Assembly (NCBI GenBank): GCA_040285825.1
Contig: JAUPSS010000014.1
Coordinates: 66,337-130,336, forward strand
Direction: 5' to 3'
Length of the DNA stretch: 64,000 bases
DNA from: Eukaryota sp. TZLM1-RC
Taxonomy: Eukaryota; Metamonada: BaSk clade
The position numbers were made by a program, and so were the translations under genes. The notes beneath the pieces are model-generated. The model was not told where the DNA came from. It ran no database searches and saw only the letters and a list, made by a program, of their open reading frames with translations. Shown piece by piece: positions 43,080-54,655 of the stretch. How positions within the stretch are numbered: the first letter of the stretch is position 1; each line of letters starts with the position of its first letter.

Positions 43080-43760
43080 ATTATTTAAAATCTATTTATT
43101 AAAAAACCTATAAATCAACATCTAAATAATCCATCTCTCCCAAAACAAAACAACTAGATGAAACACTCTCATAGTGAGATCCAAGAGAAAACAAAGCATC
43201 AGAAACCATCTTCAACATCCCCTTAAAAATAGAAAACACAATTCTATTTTGCCAAAACAATCTGTTGAAATTTCTGTTGGCTCTTCTTTTTACAATCATT
43301 TCAAAATCTTCCAAAAAAACGTATAGCCGTTGGAGCAAGTGAACCAAAAAGAGAAAACACAATGGATACAAATTGTATTTTGCATGCTGTTTTTCTTTAT
43401 TTTAACTTTCTTTATTCAAAAGAAATTGTTAAAAACTAAAAATAAATTGGATTCGATCTTGTAGGACTCAAACATACAATTGAGCTGAGCACGAATTGCA
43501 TCATGCACTTTTGATCTAAAAGCGATAAAACGATTACAATTAAATAAATGGGTTGGAGTGACAGTCTTTCCACATTTACAAATTAAACCATGAGGAAGAT
43601 TATCAAGCCCAATAAAAGATCGAAGACGCATAGATAATAAAAAGCAAAAATCATCTGGAAACAAACAATAAATTCTTAAAACTTGATTAATTAAACAAGA
43701 CGCAAAACTGTCACAAACATCCAGTAAAAAATTTGCAAAAGCGAATTATAAAATTATTTA
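43080..43760 (-). pseudogene. Non-LTR retroelement relic (family B), partner of 18.1 kb
   Basis: Same broken two-frame structure as 18101-18720, but retaining the natural 3' end (stop codon, then a short A/T-rich untranslated tail near 43080-43110). This makes it closer to the ancestral state of the duplicated block. Confidence 0.85.
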
Positions 43761-45009
43761 TATTTATTACTCATCATCGTTTTCTAGTCATTATCATTTT
43801 TTAACAACTATTTTAGTCAATGACAAACAGTTGTTCTTGTTCTGCTGAAATGTATCTCCTTATAGTTTTGCATTTTCATTTCAGTAGTTAGAATATTGAG
43901 AAGTTTACCAATCATTCCGTCTTATTGAGCAAACAATAATTTCCTCCAAAAAACAATGTTGTATAGCACCAATTTTCATTAAACGTTTTCCCAATCATCA
44001 GACAAGTTTATAATTGAAGATGAAGGAGCTGAACTCTTCAGAAGCTAGGTCGGTCTATAAAATTTCTCCGAATTTTTATTTTCAATACAAATAGAAAACT
44101 GATTGTTTTAAACAGCACTTATTTATTTAAAAACTTATAAATCAATATATAATTAATAGATCTCTCCCAAAACAAAACAACTAGATGTAACTCTCTGATA
44201 GTGAGATCCAAGAGAAAGCATAGCATCAGAAACCATCTTCAACATCCCCTTAAAAGCGAAAAACACAATTCTATTTTGCCAAAATATTCTGTTGAAATTT
44301 CTGTTGGTTTTTCTCTTTACAATCATTTCAAAATCTTCCAAAAAACGTATAGCCGTGGGAGCAAGTGAACCAAATAGAAAAAATACAAATGGATACAAAT
44401 TGTATTTTGCATGCTTTTGGGTGGACAATTTGTACAAAAGTTCATTGTATTTTTTGATTTTAAGATTTTCAGCATTTGAAAGAGGATTATGAATTTCAGA
44501 ATTAGCAAGCCTTTCATTTGAGACATTACAAGGATCAACGGACTTTACATCCACTAAAATGAAGGTTCCGTCTAATCCTGGTAATATGACATCACCTCTG
44601 TTATTCTTATGAAAATCATCATCATCATCATGAAACAGATTTGACAACAGAGGTTCCAAAAAAAATTCAATTCTATAAGACTTACACATACAATATAATT
44701 GGTCTCTAACTGCATTGTGAACCCTGCTTCTAAAAGTAATAAAATGTTTACAATTTAACAAATGAGTAATTGTAATTTTTCGAGAACATTTACAAATTAA
44801 ATTATGAGGTAAATTATCAGGCCAGATAAACGGACGAAATCTCATATTCAGAGTCCAGGCAGAATCAGTTAAGAGAGTACCATAAACATGAGGGATTGTT
44901 GTAACTAAGACAGAAGATGTACTATGACACATATCTTGTAAAGGATTTGCAAAAAGCGGGATTCGTTTTCTTGGCCAATCCATGTCTAACATCAAAATCC
45001 AAGCATTCC
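43120..45009. repeat. Segmental duplication (partner 18101-19990)
   Basis: See the partner entry. The non-coding middle (43740-44110) matches base for base except for a few changes, so the block was duplicated as a unit rather than by two independent insertions. Confidence 0.85.
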
Positions 45010-45086
45010 AAAATCTTTGACAATTTTTGTTGAAGCTTTTTACAGCAAAAGTGCAAATTAAAAAGAGATTGGTTTGGAATTTCTTT
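44110..45086 (-). pseudogene. Non-LTR retroelement relic (family B), 280-residue open frame
   Basis: The longest uninterrupted C-terminal frame of family B (44995-44153). It shows the C-K-C-S-R-K...H-L-L-N-C knuckle, then R-G-D-V-I-L-P-G-L-D-G...V-D-V-K-S-V-D-P (endonuclease core with intact R-G-D, D and K), then W-Q-N-R-I-V-F. A (GAT)n-like expansion encodes four Asp residues near 44625. The RT and 5' end are missing. Confidence 0.85.
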
Positions 45087-45883
45087 ATGCTATTTTATGA
45101 TCGAAATTGATGCGTATTCCCTGAAAAGACAGAAATTTTCACGGCAAATTGCATTGAAAGCAAATGTATCGTAAATAAAAGTAGGTAAGTAAGCGGTAGG
45201 TGTGATAACTGAAGCTTTATCTCGAAATCTTGCTTCAGTTGTATTCAGCAGGATAAGTGGAACAGAGAAAGAATCTTCTAGTCCTTTTCAACTTGCAAAT
45301 TGGCATGGAATATGGTGCTTTAGACCAAATATGGTTGCAGCCGATTGTAAATTATCAATTGCGAATGTGAACATTTTGTAATACAACACAAAATTTCAGT
45401 TTCAAACTTTAATCATAATTAAGTGTATTCTTTTTCTAGATTGATTGATTTCTGTACAACAAAATCTGTTACAAAATAATCAGAACATAAATTCGTGTAG
45501 ACTTAAACTGAAAAATGGTGAAACAATTTCTATTTGGAAACAACATGAATTTTCAAAGTTCGTTGTGGGTGTTGGGTGCTGGTTGCGTGCAAAAGAACCT
45601 GATGTTTTGACACTTACTATCTTGTTGCTTACTTGTTGCTGCAATCATACCAAACCCTTACCAGAGATATAACATTCTTGATGTGTGTTTTTCTTGTTTT
45701 TCACTTCACTGCTAATCAATAGTGCAATAGTTCAACAAACTAATTATTGGATGTCTTTTTAAATGATTGTTTGATCAATTCACTGAAGGTTAGCCATATT
45801 GGAGGAAAGTCTTTTATTCCATCTTTAAATGAGTGAAAAAATTAGTCTTTTTATTTGAAGATTTTCCTCTAAATTGACATTGA
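45087..45883. other. No confident gene
   Basis: Around 45190-45380 a plus-strand frame contains I-T-E-A-L-S-R-N, faintly like the segment after Ty3 RNase H (A-D-x-L-S-R). A 75-residue frame at 45445-45672 is unrecognised. Neither is strong. Confidence 0.35.
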
Positions 45884-48800
45884 TCACATTGCATCACTAC
45901 CAAGATTCACTCTTTGAACTTCACCTTCATGTCCTTTACCATCAACAACTTCGCCTTCTGTTTTTTTAAAACAGTCACCTGTAGGATGGCTACCATCCAC
46001 CACTGTTGAAACACTTCCAACAAAACAAGGGGGTGTTCCGTGGCCATAGATACGAAGCCACAAAAGAGTCAGTAACGACCTAATGTAGTTATCTAGTTTG
46101 GGATTTGCAATCAATTTCCACATCAGTTCTGGGAATTTCACAAGCACTTCTGAACCTTCTTTTTCCCTAAACAGAGACATACAATCGTCAGATAATGGCT
46201 CCGTAAACCTTGGAGGAGGACTCTCCAATGAAGAGGTATAAGGATCAAGAACTGTTTGGTCATGTTGAATTAGTGGAGGAGGATGCAAAAGCTGACCAAG
46301 CAATTGTCTCCCAAATAACGAATCATTATCCGAAACAGCTACAGAAACCAGAAAAGGAACAATATAGAATGGATGTAGCTGTGATTTTAATTGGGAATTT
46401 TCCACATTAAAAACTGGTTTTTCTATTGGTGGGTTGAAATGATACATTAATGACACCAAACAAAACCCAGCAGTAACTCTGAGTTGTCGTGACGTGGCAG
46501 ATGTCAAAACCAAGGCTAATAATGACTTATAGAATTGACTAGACAGGACTGACAAATGTTTTCTAATTAATTGCATATAAACTTTCAAAACAGCACAAGA
46601 GACAATGCCGGCAAAAGAAGGCACAATCTCGTCAGCAGAAAGCAACTTATCCAAAACTTCCTTTAATTTCAGAGCTTGAACTTCCGTCGCTACATGTCTC
46701 GAAACTGTCCTTAGAATCGAACAGAAGTAGTGTGAGTTATCGGAAGCTGAAACGTCATCAACATATCTGTTCAAAAGGTCAAAACAAAGGTCAAAAACTT
46801 CGTCATTTGAGACTTTTAGCTTGTATAATGAATCAACAATTTCAATAAAAAATTCTACTAATTCTGGTTCACTGTTATAACTTGGTAATGGTAAAGGAAA
46901 AGAAAATTCATTAAACAAAGTCTCCCTTGCCAGTTTAATTAGCAAAAAACTAGCCTCTGCCACTTTCATTTGAGCCAAAAACCAAACAGCTGCCCTTCTG
47001 ACCACCAAGGGAACCTCTGAATAACTATCTTTGAATAAATGTTCAAGGCTGTCAGCAGCACAGTACTTAATCGTAAATGCAGAGGCAGGAGTATCAAGAT
47101 CACAAAGTCCTTGTAAAGCGGAGAGAGCATTGTGTAGATCAAATGGGGGACTTAACGAGTACTCAGAGAGCAACGTTGACCACATGTAAGGGTGTTGCTT
47201 CACTACTACCAACCCTGGTACTTCACTAGTGCGGTCGCAGTTGATTGCCATTACGGGCGTTTTTGCCAGCACATCACTTTCCTTTCCTTCATCATCAAAA
47301 ACTCTCCTTTTTCTTGGTCTTCGGTTTCTTGATCTAGCTTTAATCAAAAACAAGCTTAATTTACTACTCATTCCCGTAGTTCGATCTTGCTGAAAAGAAA
47401 CATTGATAGTCTCCTCAAATGATCCATCAGGTTCATAAACATTTACCACTAAAGGGCCAAAGAAAGGGGGAATTCCAACTCTGCAAAACTGTTTGAATCC
47501 CAACTCTGTTTGAATGGCCCTTCTATTATAAAAAAATTTAAAATGTAATTGTCCCAATCCTCTAGTATATATCCAATGGTTAATAAAAGTTGCTACGTCC
47601 ATATTGGAGTTATTCCTTATGAAATTCACAAATTCAATTTCATTTATAAAACTTTTTAATTGGCCAGAAATCGAATAGTAACTGTGGAAAGGGACAATCG
47701 GTGTGTTGGTCATAAAGCAAGAAACTTCTTCAATTGCATCATTTAAAAAAGATATAATTAATTTGGATAAAACTGAAAAACCAACAGATCTTCCCAAGTG
47801 ATTTGTAACTAAAAGTAGCTTTTTCCAATGGAAATAAGAATTCCGAAAACTATTACGAAACTCTAATCGACCAAGATGATTGAGTTCTTTGATTGATTGA
47901 CTGCCAATCAAATCATAATCAACTTGCTGGTGACCGGGAGGAGGGGGCGAAATCGACAATTGTAAAGGTGACTGATCAAAATGGTAGACTGAATATCTAT
48001 TTTTAAATTGAAAAAGTGTCGACTCGTCATTACCAACGAAATCAGGGAATAAGGTACTAAATAAGACAGAGACGAACAACGTACTGGTCCAAGAATCAAA
48101 TGAAGCAGAATTAGTAACAAAAGTGTCAAAAATACAGCTCAAAAAAGTCTTGAAAAGTCTTGACTCAGCCTTGACTTTCCTTGAAACTAAAGATAAAGGT
48201 CTTAGTGATTCTAAAGGAAGGACTACCACCCCTGAAAACCAAGTTCCATTATAAGGGGCAAAGGGGGAAAAACAAAACTTAATAAAAGGAATGGGTTTAA
48301 TTGTAGAAAAAACTTTTAATAATTCTGGTAATTTACTATTGTAAAAATTATTTAATAAACTGGTGGTATTCGATGATGAAAATGATGAGCAACTTCCAGA
48401 AAAAGAAACTGATTGAGATTGATTGATTGAATAGAGCTCACATGGGATCACCAAAGAATCATCGCTACTAATTTTTAAAAATTTACCAATAATTAAACCC
48501 AATTTCGAAGCAGTAGTTGGAATTGTTAATTCATAGAGATTTTTTTCCTTATTTAAGATTCCCGGACAAATAGCTGAATAATCATTAGGAAAGGATAGGT
48601 CAAAATCCCACGTTGGTCTGAATAAATAATGATCTACACAGGGAATAAAACACCTACCACTGCTAGAATCAACTCCTTCAGAAATAAATGAAAATAAATC
48701 AGAATTAAAGAAAAAATTGGAATCAAAGAAAACTGTAATGGTAAATGTCTTGAACTCAGACTTTTTAAATTTCTTCTCTGCCGCCTTTGTCTTTCTTCTC

Positions 48801-49201
48801 TTCAAAGTCAACTTTAACGCGTCCTTCTTAGTAAGTGAAGCAAAAGAAAACTCCGAGGGAGAGGGTAAAAAAATAGTGAGTTCAGCATGGTTAGATTGTG
48901 AGGCCGAATAGGAAGAAAGAGAAGAAGATATGGCATGAAAGTCACGACGAGAAGGACCAAGATCGAGCAAAGATGGTATTGGGGAGTGTGTGAAGGAAAC
49001 ATCAATATTGTTGACAAGAACTTTTGATATTGACATCTTTTGTGCATTCAAGAATAGGACGGGTCTGTTGTTGTAAACATCAGGGGTGATGGACGTTGGC
49101 ACAGCAGTAATTGTGGTATATCCTGAATATGTTTTAGATTCAAAGTCGAACGATAGATTGACATATTGATGTTGAACAAAAAATGGAGGGTTGAGTTGCA
49201 T
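45884..49201 (-). CDS. TAF2: Transcription initiation factor TFIID subunit 2 (TAF2)
   Basis: About 1105 residues, the largest gene here. TAF2 is the aminopeptidase-like TFIID subunit that contacts core-promoter DNA. The N-terminus (F-F-V-Q-H-Q-Y-V-N-L-S-F-D-F, then Y-S-G-Y-T-T-I) is the M1-peptidase-like first beta-domain. A long C-terminal half of paired helices (from about residue 650) is HEAT-like. The zinc-binding H-E-x-x-H of true M1 peptidases is absent, as expected for TAF2. A basic stretch R-S-R-N-R-R-P-R-K-R-R near residue 620 could be a nuclear signal. The start at 49201 is the first ATG and follows GCTCA. No intron was needed to keep the frame open. Confidence 0.82.
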   Translation of the reverse strand: MQLNPPFFVQHQYVNLSFDFESKTYSGYTTITAVPTSITPDVYNNRPVLFLNAQKMSISKVLVNNIDVSFTHSPIPSLLDLGPSRRDFHAISSSLSSYSASQSNHAELTIFLPSPSEFSFASLTKKDALKLTLKRRKTKAAEKKFKKSEFKTFTITVFFDSNFFFNSDLFSFISEGVDSSSGRCFIPCVDHYLFRPTWDFDLSFPNDYSAICPGILNKEKNLYELTIPTTASKLGLIIGKFLKISSDDSLVIPCELYSINQSQSVSFSGSCSSFSSSNTTSLLNNFYNSKLPELLKVFSTIKPIPFIKFCFSPFAPYNGTWFSGVVVLPLESLRPLSLVSRKVKAESRLFKTFLSCIFDTFVTNSASFDSWTSTLFVSVLFSTLFPDFVGNDESTLFQFKNRYSVYHFDQSPLQLSISPPPPGHQQVDYDLIGSQSIKELNHLGRLEFRNSFRNSYFHWKKLLLVTNHLGRSVGFSVLSKLIISFLNDAIEEVSCFMTNTPIVPFHSYYSISGQLKSFINEIEFVNFIRNNSNMDVATFINHWIYTRGLGQLHFKFFYNRRAIQTELGFKQFCRVGIPPFFGPLVVNVYEPDGSFEETINVSFQQDRTTGMSSKLSLFLIKARSRNRRPRKRRVFDDEGKESDVLAKTPVMAINCDRTSEVPGLVVVKQHPYMWSTLLSEYSLSPPFDLHNALSALQGLCDLDTPASAFTIKYCAADSLEHLFKDSYSEVPLVVRRAAVWFLAQMKVAEASFLLIKLARETLFNEFSFPLPLPSYNSEPELVEFFIEIVDSLYKLKVSNDEVFDLCFDLLNRYVDDVSASDNSHYFCSILRTVSRHVATEVQALKLKEVLDKLLSADEIVPSFAGIVSCAVLKVYMQLIRKHLSVLSSQFYKSLLALVLTSATSRQLRVTAGFCLVSLMYHFNPPIEKPVFNVENSQLKSQLHPFYIVPFLVSVAVSDNDSLFGRQLLGQLLHPPPLIQHDQTVLDPYTSSLESPPPRFTEPLSDDCMSLFREKEGSEVLVKFPELMWKLIANPKLDNYIRSLLTLLWLRIYGHGTPPCFVGSVSTVVDGSHPTGDCFKKTEGEVVDGKGHEGEVQRVNLGSDAM

Positions 49202-49735
49202 TGAGCCAATCAAAACGTGGGAATCGGTTGAAATAAGGAAAAAAAGGTTGAAATGATTCAAAAACAGCAGTTGAAGGTTGATTCAAGGTTTGATCATCAA
49301 CTTTTGAAAAGCACTATTTAAGTTACTACATTGAATCTTTACTCACTTGACGAATTCAAAACTGTTACTAGTACATCAAAGGTAGGGACTGGTTGTCGTT
49401 AATGAAGCTGTTGACAATTGCAAGTGATTAACCTTCATAATTCTAATCATAAACTATTTCTATTACAAAATGTGTTTCAAATTCAATGCAACTTGCCTTC
49501 TATCTTTGATAGATTTTAAGGTTAGAATTGAGGGAATTTAACTTTATGCAATCAATTCATTGATGTTTTGAATGAACTGTATATAATTAAATGTGATTAA
49601 AAATTAGATCGAGCTTTATCTATAAAGAAGTCTACAAAAAATAGAAAAAAATAGATGATTTTAACTTAAAAAAAGATAGAATTACAAAATTTTTCAGAAC
49701 AATTACCATTAAATATAATAAAAACATAGTATGCA
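49202..49735. other. Intergenic, no gene seen
   Basis: AT-rich spacer between TAF2 and CCDC61, both on the minus strand. It must hold the TAF2 promoter and CCDC61 3' end. No recognisable element. Confidence 0.5.
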
Positions 49736-50891
49736 CTACAATCTGCTCTTGACACTCCTTAAGATACGGTGCAGCCCCTCTAGTCTATCTTGAACCGACT
49801 CTTGATCACTCCATCTCGACTCAGACACCGACCTATAATCCGATCTAAAGGACCTATCACGTGACCTATCACGTGAAGTGCGGGAAGGCTTAGCTGAAGA
49901 AGGTCTTGACTTTGAAGTTGGTCTTTTTTTCACGCTTTTCTTCCTCTTTTGTTCTTCTACCCAAGCAGTTGGATCGAACCTTGGTGTTGAGCTTGGTCTC
50001 TTTCTAGTGGCTGAAGTAGGTCTAGAGGAAGCCCTTGAAGAAGGGCGAGAATTAACAGAAGAAGAGCGTTTTCTGGTAGCTGAAATAGGTCTTCCGATCG
50101 ATCGGGACGTTGATCGAGGTCTTGAGCTAAGAGACCGCTGAGCTGCATCCGCTCTTTTTCTTTCTTTTTCAAGAGAATTCTCCAGACTTTTGACCTGTTG
50201 ACGAAGGTTGCGGACAACTGACTCTTGATCCTTATATTTGCGTAGTTTTTCTTTATTTTGTGAACACTCCCGTTCCAGTTGAGTCAATTTATTATTGAAA
50301 GACTTCTTTTCCCGTTCAATTTGAGACTTCAACTTGCTATTTTCATTGGTAAGTTGTTCAACCCTCCTCCTCAACGAAGCGGTCTCCTCCTCGCTCTCTA
50401 CACGGCTGGCTTCACTACTGACTGGTTCACGTGTCCTAGGAGTAGCAGCGGGGATCAAAGGAAGGGGGTAATGGACTCTATCAAACTGAGAAGCATAGGT
50501 TAAAATAAGATATCGTCTGTCTTTCTTCTCGTTTGAACTGCTTGACTTGGATGGCTGTCCACGGGCTTGCTTGAGACGGTCAAGATCTTCAGGGGTAAGT
50601 AGATCAAGGAACACTGATTCTGAAGAGTGAGTGAGACCAGCTTTGAGCATATCAACAAAAACAACAAAGCCTTTCCTACTACCAGCTTTCTTAGTATATT
50701 CTTCTATATCTGTTGTGAGAGTCAAAAGGAATAAACCAACACTTTGCTGAGAACTCCCCAGTCCATTTAAGATTGGGAGCAGTTGACTGCTGTACATCAA
50801 TAAGTAGACGCTGATAATGTGAATCTATGACAACTGTATAAGGAAAGCCGTGGAAGGAGACATTAAAAGTAAGAGTCTGCCCTTCTTGCAT
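49736..50891 (-). CDS. CCDC61: CCDC61/VFL3 basal-body protein (2 exons)
   Basis: Homologue of VFL3/CCDC61, which organises basal bodies and their rootlets. Exons 50741-50891 and 49736-50709, with a 31-nt intron at 50710-50740 (GTTGGT...AACAG), give 374 residues. Splicing joins G-E-F-S-A-K to Y-I-E-E-Y-T-K-K-A-G, matching the family's XRCC4-like head. Also diagnostic are L-T-H-S-S-E-S-V-F-L-D-L-L-T, then R-Y-L-I-L-T-Y ... F-D-R-V-H-Y-P-L-P-L (about residues 130-145). A coiled coil follows at about 165-240, then a Ser/Arg-rich tail containing R-F-D-P-T-A-W-V-E-E, the family's conserved C-terminal motif. Without exon 1 the first beta-strands of the head would be lost. Confidence 0.92.
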
Positions 50892-50954
50892 GTGGATTGA
50901 AGGGAGGAAAGCAAATTTGTGCAGACTGAGAATTTCCCATCAAATGCATACTAG

Positions 50955-52735
50955 TATTGGATAAATGTCAAAGATGTAAAGCAAGGAGATCCTTTAGGAT
51001 CTCTTTTGTTTTGTTTGGTCATTCGTCCAATTTTATTACAAATTCAAGAGATGTTTCCTTCACTAAAGATGATTGCATATATGGATGATGTTGTTCTTAA
51101 AGGTGAATTAAAGATTGTAAAAAAAGCAACTGTATGTTTCAAAGAACTATTTAGCAAAAGTGGCTTTCACTTAATTTACTGAAATGTGTTTTGTTATCGA
51201 ATTCTCCAGTTTCTGCAATAGTTGATAGTTGATGGTATTGAAATTCAAGCCAAATTGTATACATTCGATGCTATTAGTCATTTGGGTTCGTTTTTGAGAA
51301 ATAATGATGAAATTACCAAAAAATTGTTTGAAATGTTGAACTCAATTGCCGGCAAAATTAACCGAATGATGACTTTAGATATACAGAAACTCATCAAATT
51401 TACCATTATAAGACTATGTTTTAGTTCCAACTTCAATCATATATTTCAATCTACAAATCCTTTCATCACTAGGCTTTTGGCTCAGAAGTTTAATGAGTTA
51501 CGTGCAAAAGTTTTGTCACAATTACTAGGATGTAAAATGTTCCAAATTCCAGACCATGCTTATCTTAGTCCACATTATGGCGGTTTAGGGTGGACAAAGG
51601 CTTCTATTCTTACCTCGTGTGCTTTTGTTGGTGGATGCAGAAATGCCATCATTGAGTTATCCGAAAGATTTGCTGATTGGGAAGATTTATCAACGACAAC
51701 GCAAAGTTCCACTGTTTTTGCATTAAATGAAGAAATTTCAAAAATTGATGTAGAAAAATGGAGTCGATACTTTCCCCAATCACTCAATGGCAATATTCCA
51801 CAAAAGAATCTTTTAAATTTAAAATTCACTCTTCGAACATTATAGAAACGATTGACTGGAACGTATGAAAACGATCGTTATAAAAATATACGCAGCTTGG
51901 CTTTTTTAAATCAAGGTCTTCACTCATTGTTATTGGAAAAGGGTGTTTGTGAAAACCAGTCATCAGATTCTTCACTGTTTATAACCATTGTACGACGAAG
52001 ATTTGCACTGTGTGCTACTAATGAAGCGTTTGTAACAAAAATGAGATTATATTTGAATATCCCCATTAATCAATTATTATCAAATGAAAAATGTATTTGT
52101 TCGAATTCACCTCAACTCATTTTGCGCCATGCCCTGAATTGTTCTAAATTGATAACTTATCGTTCTTCATTACATGATGCTGTTAGAGACACTGTTTTCA
52201 ATATGGCACAAACTGCAAGGATATCGTGTATCAAAGAGCCTCTGCTGAAGGAAAACACTTTCTCTGAATAATTTTAGTTCTGATGATAGAGGTGATGTAT
52301 ACTTCGATTGGATTGATAATTCTGAAGCTATTGTTGATTTTGTCTCATGTAATGTTGCAAATGATACTTTGGTTCACAGAAGAAAACTTAATCCTGTGAG
52401 TGCTCTTGATTTTGAAGCAAAAGAACAACATAGAAAATATGATAAAGATATTGAAGAGGCTAATTCTGATAGAAATACACAGCTGGTTTTTATTGCTTTC
52501 CCATTTTCGATAAACGGAAGATTATCAGATGAAGCAGAAACTTTTTTGAACGACTTCCAAAAAATGGTTCAAGAAAAATCAATGAAAAAATTTGATATTT
52601 TTTTATGGCGTTCTCGGATTCAATTAGCCATTATTAATAGATTACCTCGGTTTTTCAATCGAATAAGAGAAGCTTTAGCTAGGCAGCAAGCAGATCAAGA
52701 TTTTGTAGGGGCAATCTTGGTTCAATGATAGTCGT
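50955..52735 (+). pseudogene. Non-LTR retroelement relic (family A) with RT core
   Basis: Plus-strand order: V-K-Q-G-D-P-L-G near 50975 and the catalytic Y-M-D-D near 51085 (RT); the thumb region at 51222-51845; a zinc segment C-I-C-S...H-A-L-N-C near 52090-52140; a degraded endonuclease stretch near 52290-52350 (R-G-D-V-Y, D-F-V-S); and the I-N-G-R-L-S tail ending at 52726. Frames are broken near 51210, 51845 and 52270. The RT is truncated before the palm D. Its tail matches 17875-18100. Confidence 0.85.
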
Positions 52736-52832
52736 CCCATTAGATATGAATTTATTTTATTAAATGTCCATGTTCAGTAAATATACTTTATAAATATCAC
52801 CAACACTGATGTAAACTTCTCAGCACCGAGGG

Positions 52833-54655
52833 TTAGTGTACAATAAACATTTTGGAAATACATTGATAAAAAGAGCTACTACTGTGTTTTGCAATCTCCA
52901 GCTGATTTGTAGAGTCTGAGATGTCCCTAGACCAGTTGGTCTGACACAGAGGGCGATCGAACTTAGCGTTATTTACCCTTCTGTCATCATGATATATCTT
53001 TCTATGAAAGACCTTACAGCAATTCACTTTTGCTGAGGTTATAAACTCGTCCCTCACTTTGTTGTTTTTAAAGTCTTTTCGGATTTGTTTGAGAAATTTT
53101 TTCCTAAAGGATTTCACAGCTTGACGACATGGACCACCGCCGCCATTTCCGAACAGGATTATAGTGTTTTTTTCTTCAGACAAGCGTTTAATGTTGTTAA
53201 TAAAACTAGTTAGTCTTTTTTGTTATTGTATGAAAAAATCAAATTTATTTCTTCTAAGTCTGTTTCTTCCACCACCCTGCATGTTTCCACACATGATTGA
53301 AGATTATTCAAAAGATTTCCTCAAATTCATCAACATAAGGTAAACTTACTTCAATCAGATACTCTTGGAACTCTGAGCGGAATAAGTATTAGAAATTGCT
53401 TGAGTGAGATGAGGAGAATGATTTGATTTTCGTTCTTTTGGTTTTAGCATCAAGCCAAAACACTCAAAAATATGTGCAAAATTTCGGAAACAATCAGTAG
53501 TCCAACCACAAAGATTGCTGTGGTCGGGATTAATGGCTACAAAAAGCAATTTTTTATCAGGATCTGGTTAGTTGGGCTGTTCATTCACTAATAACCGTAG
53601 TCTCTGCTGTGTATTTCCTTTTCTATGGACATTATATTTTCTTTTCCTTACATAATTATGAAAATCATAATTTCCAGAGACACGTCTCGACTCAACTTCC
53701 ACTTTAATTTGCCGATTATATGTTTTTTTGCCTATTGGGTCAACACAAACCGCAAAAAATCACCATTTGAAAAAATCGTATAGTTAATAAACTTAGATTG
53801 ATTAAAAAACCGATAAGTTTTGTTCAGCACGCTCATTGGTTTTATTTAGCTTTGTGAAATAAGCTTCGGCTTCTTTATATCAAACTGCAGAAACATGGAG
53901 ACCAACTGGATAGAGGTGTGAGAGAGTGTCTTTTCATAACCTCAGGGTAGTTATCTTCTAGAAGAGATAAAATATTCAATCCTGACTGAAAAATTGTAGC
54001 TGCAGTTTCTATATTTATGGTAAATCGTTCATTTCTGATTGGGGTTTCCAACACATTTTGCCCCCACCTATAAAGGCATTTGTTGTCTTATTTAAACAGT
54101 GGGTCAGAATATGTTGGTGCAGACCTCTGATACCATTGTGAAATGGTATCATCCGGCTGAAGATTTTGAGGTACGCATTCGGCGTAATTTTTGGGACTAG
54201 GGCAATTCAGCCTTTGAACACAGCTTTTGAAAAAATTGTGTATATAAACAACAAGGCGGTCAACCAACAGCTGACGCAACGCTTCCCTCAGTTAAATGGC
54301 TCGATTGCCAAGCAGACTGGAATGGCACCAGATCCTACCACCGTCGGCTGACGTGGTTTCAGTCAGTGGGCGCCAAGGCCAAAAGTGTTGAACAAAATGT
54401 TGCAGCGCTTGAAAAACCAGAGGATGGTTCTCGAAAGAGCTTCTTTGTTTGGGTTCTCTTTCACAAACAAAGTCGAAACAGAGGCTCCAGAACTGGCTTT
54501 GAGTAGGCCAGCATAGAGTGTTTTGGGTATTGGAGTACAAAGAGTTTTGAGAAATGAGTACCGTGAGCCCCAATACTAGCGAGAACTGGAAATTGGTGTT
54601 CCAAAATGATTGAAAATTTGTTTTCTAAAATTGAAGATTTGTTGAAATCAATCAA
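52833..54655 (-). pseudogene. Fanzor/TnpB-like nuclease relic (type 2)
   Basis: Decayed relative of 30487-32337 in the opposite orientation. Minus-strand order: F-V-L-Q-Y-P near 54540 and C-P-S-P-K-N-Y near 54200 match the N-terminal half of that copy. V-D-P-I-G-K-K near 53745 fits the RuvC-I aspartate (D-P-G in typical Fanzors). G-N-G-G-G-G-P-C-R-Q-A-V-K lies near 53145, D-E-F-I-T-S-A-K-V-N-C-C near 53050, and W-S-R-D-I-S near 52940-52920 is the RuvC-III aspartate. Stops and frameshifts are frequent. It abuts the truncated 5' end of the Ty3/gypsy element. Confidence 0.62.

Noticed and set aside
45190-45380. Ty3/gypsy fragment
   Set aside because: Only a weak I-T-E-A-L-S-R-N match with no flanking RNase H or integrase sequence.
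49202-49261. TAF2 start 20 codons further upstream
   Set aside because: That position is TTG, not ATG. The ATG at 49201 is the first methionine and has the common TCA context.
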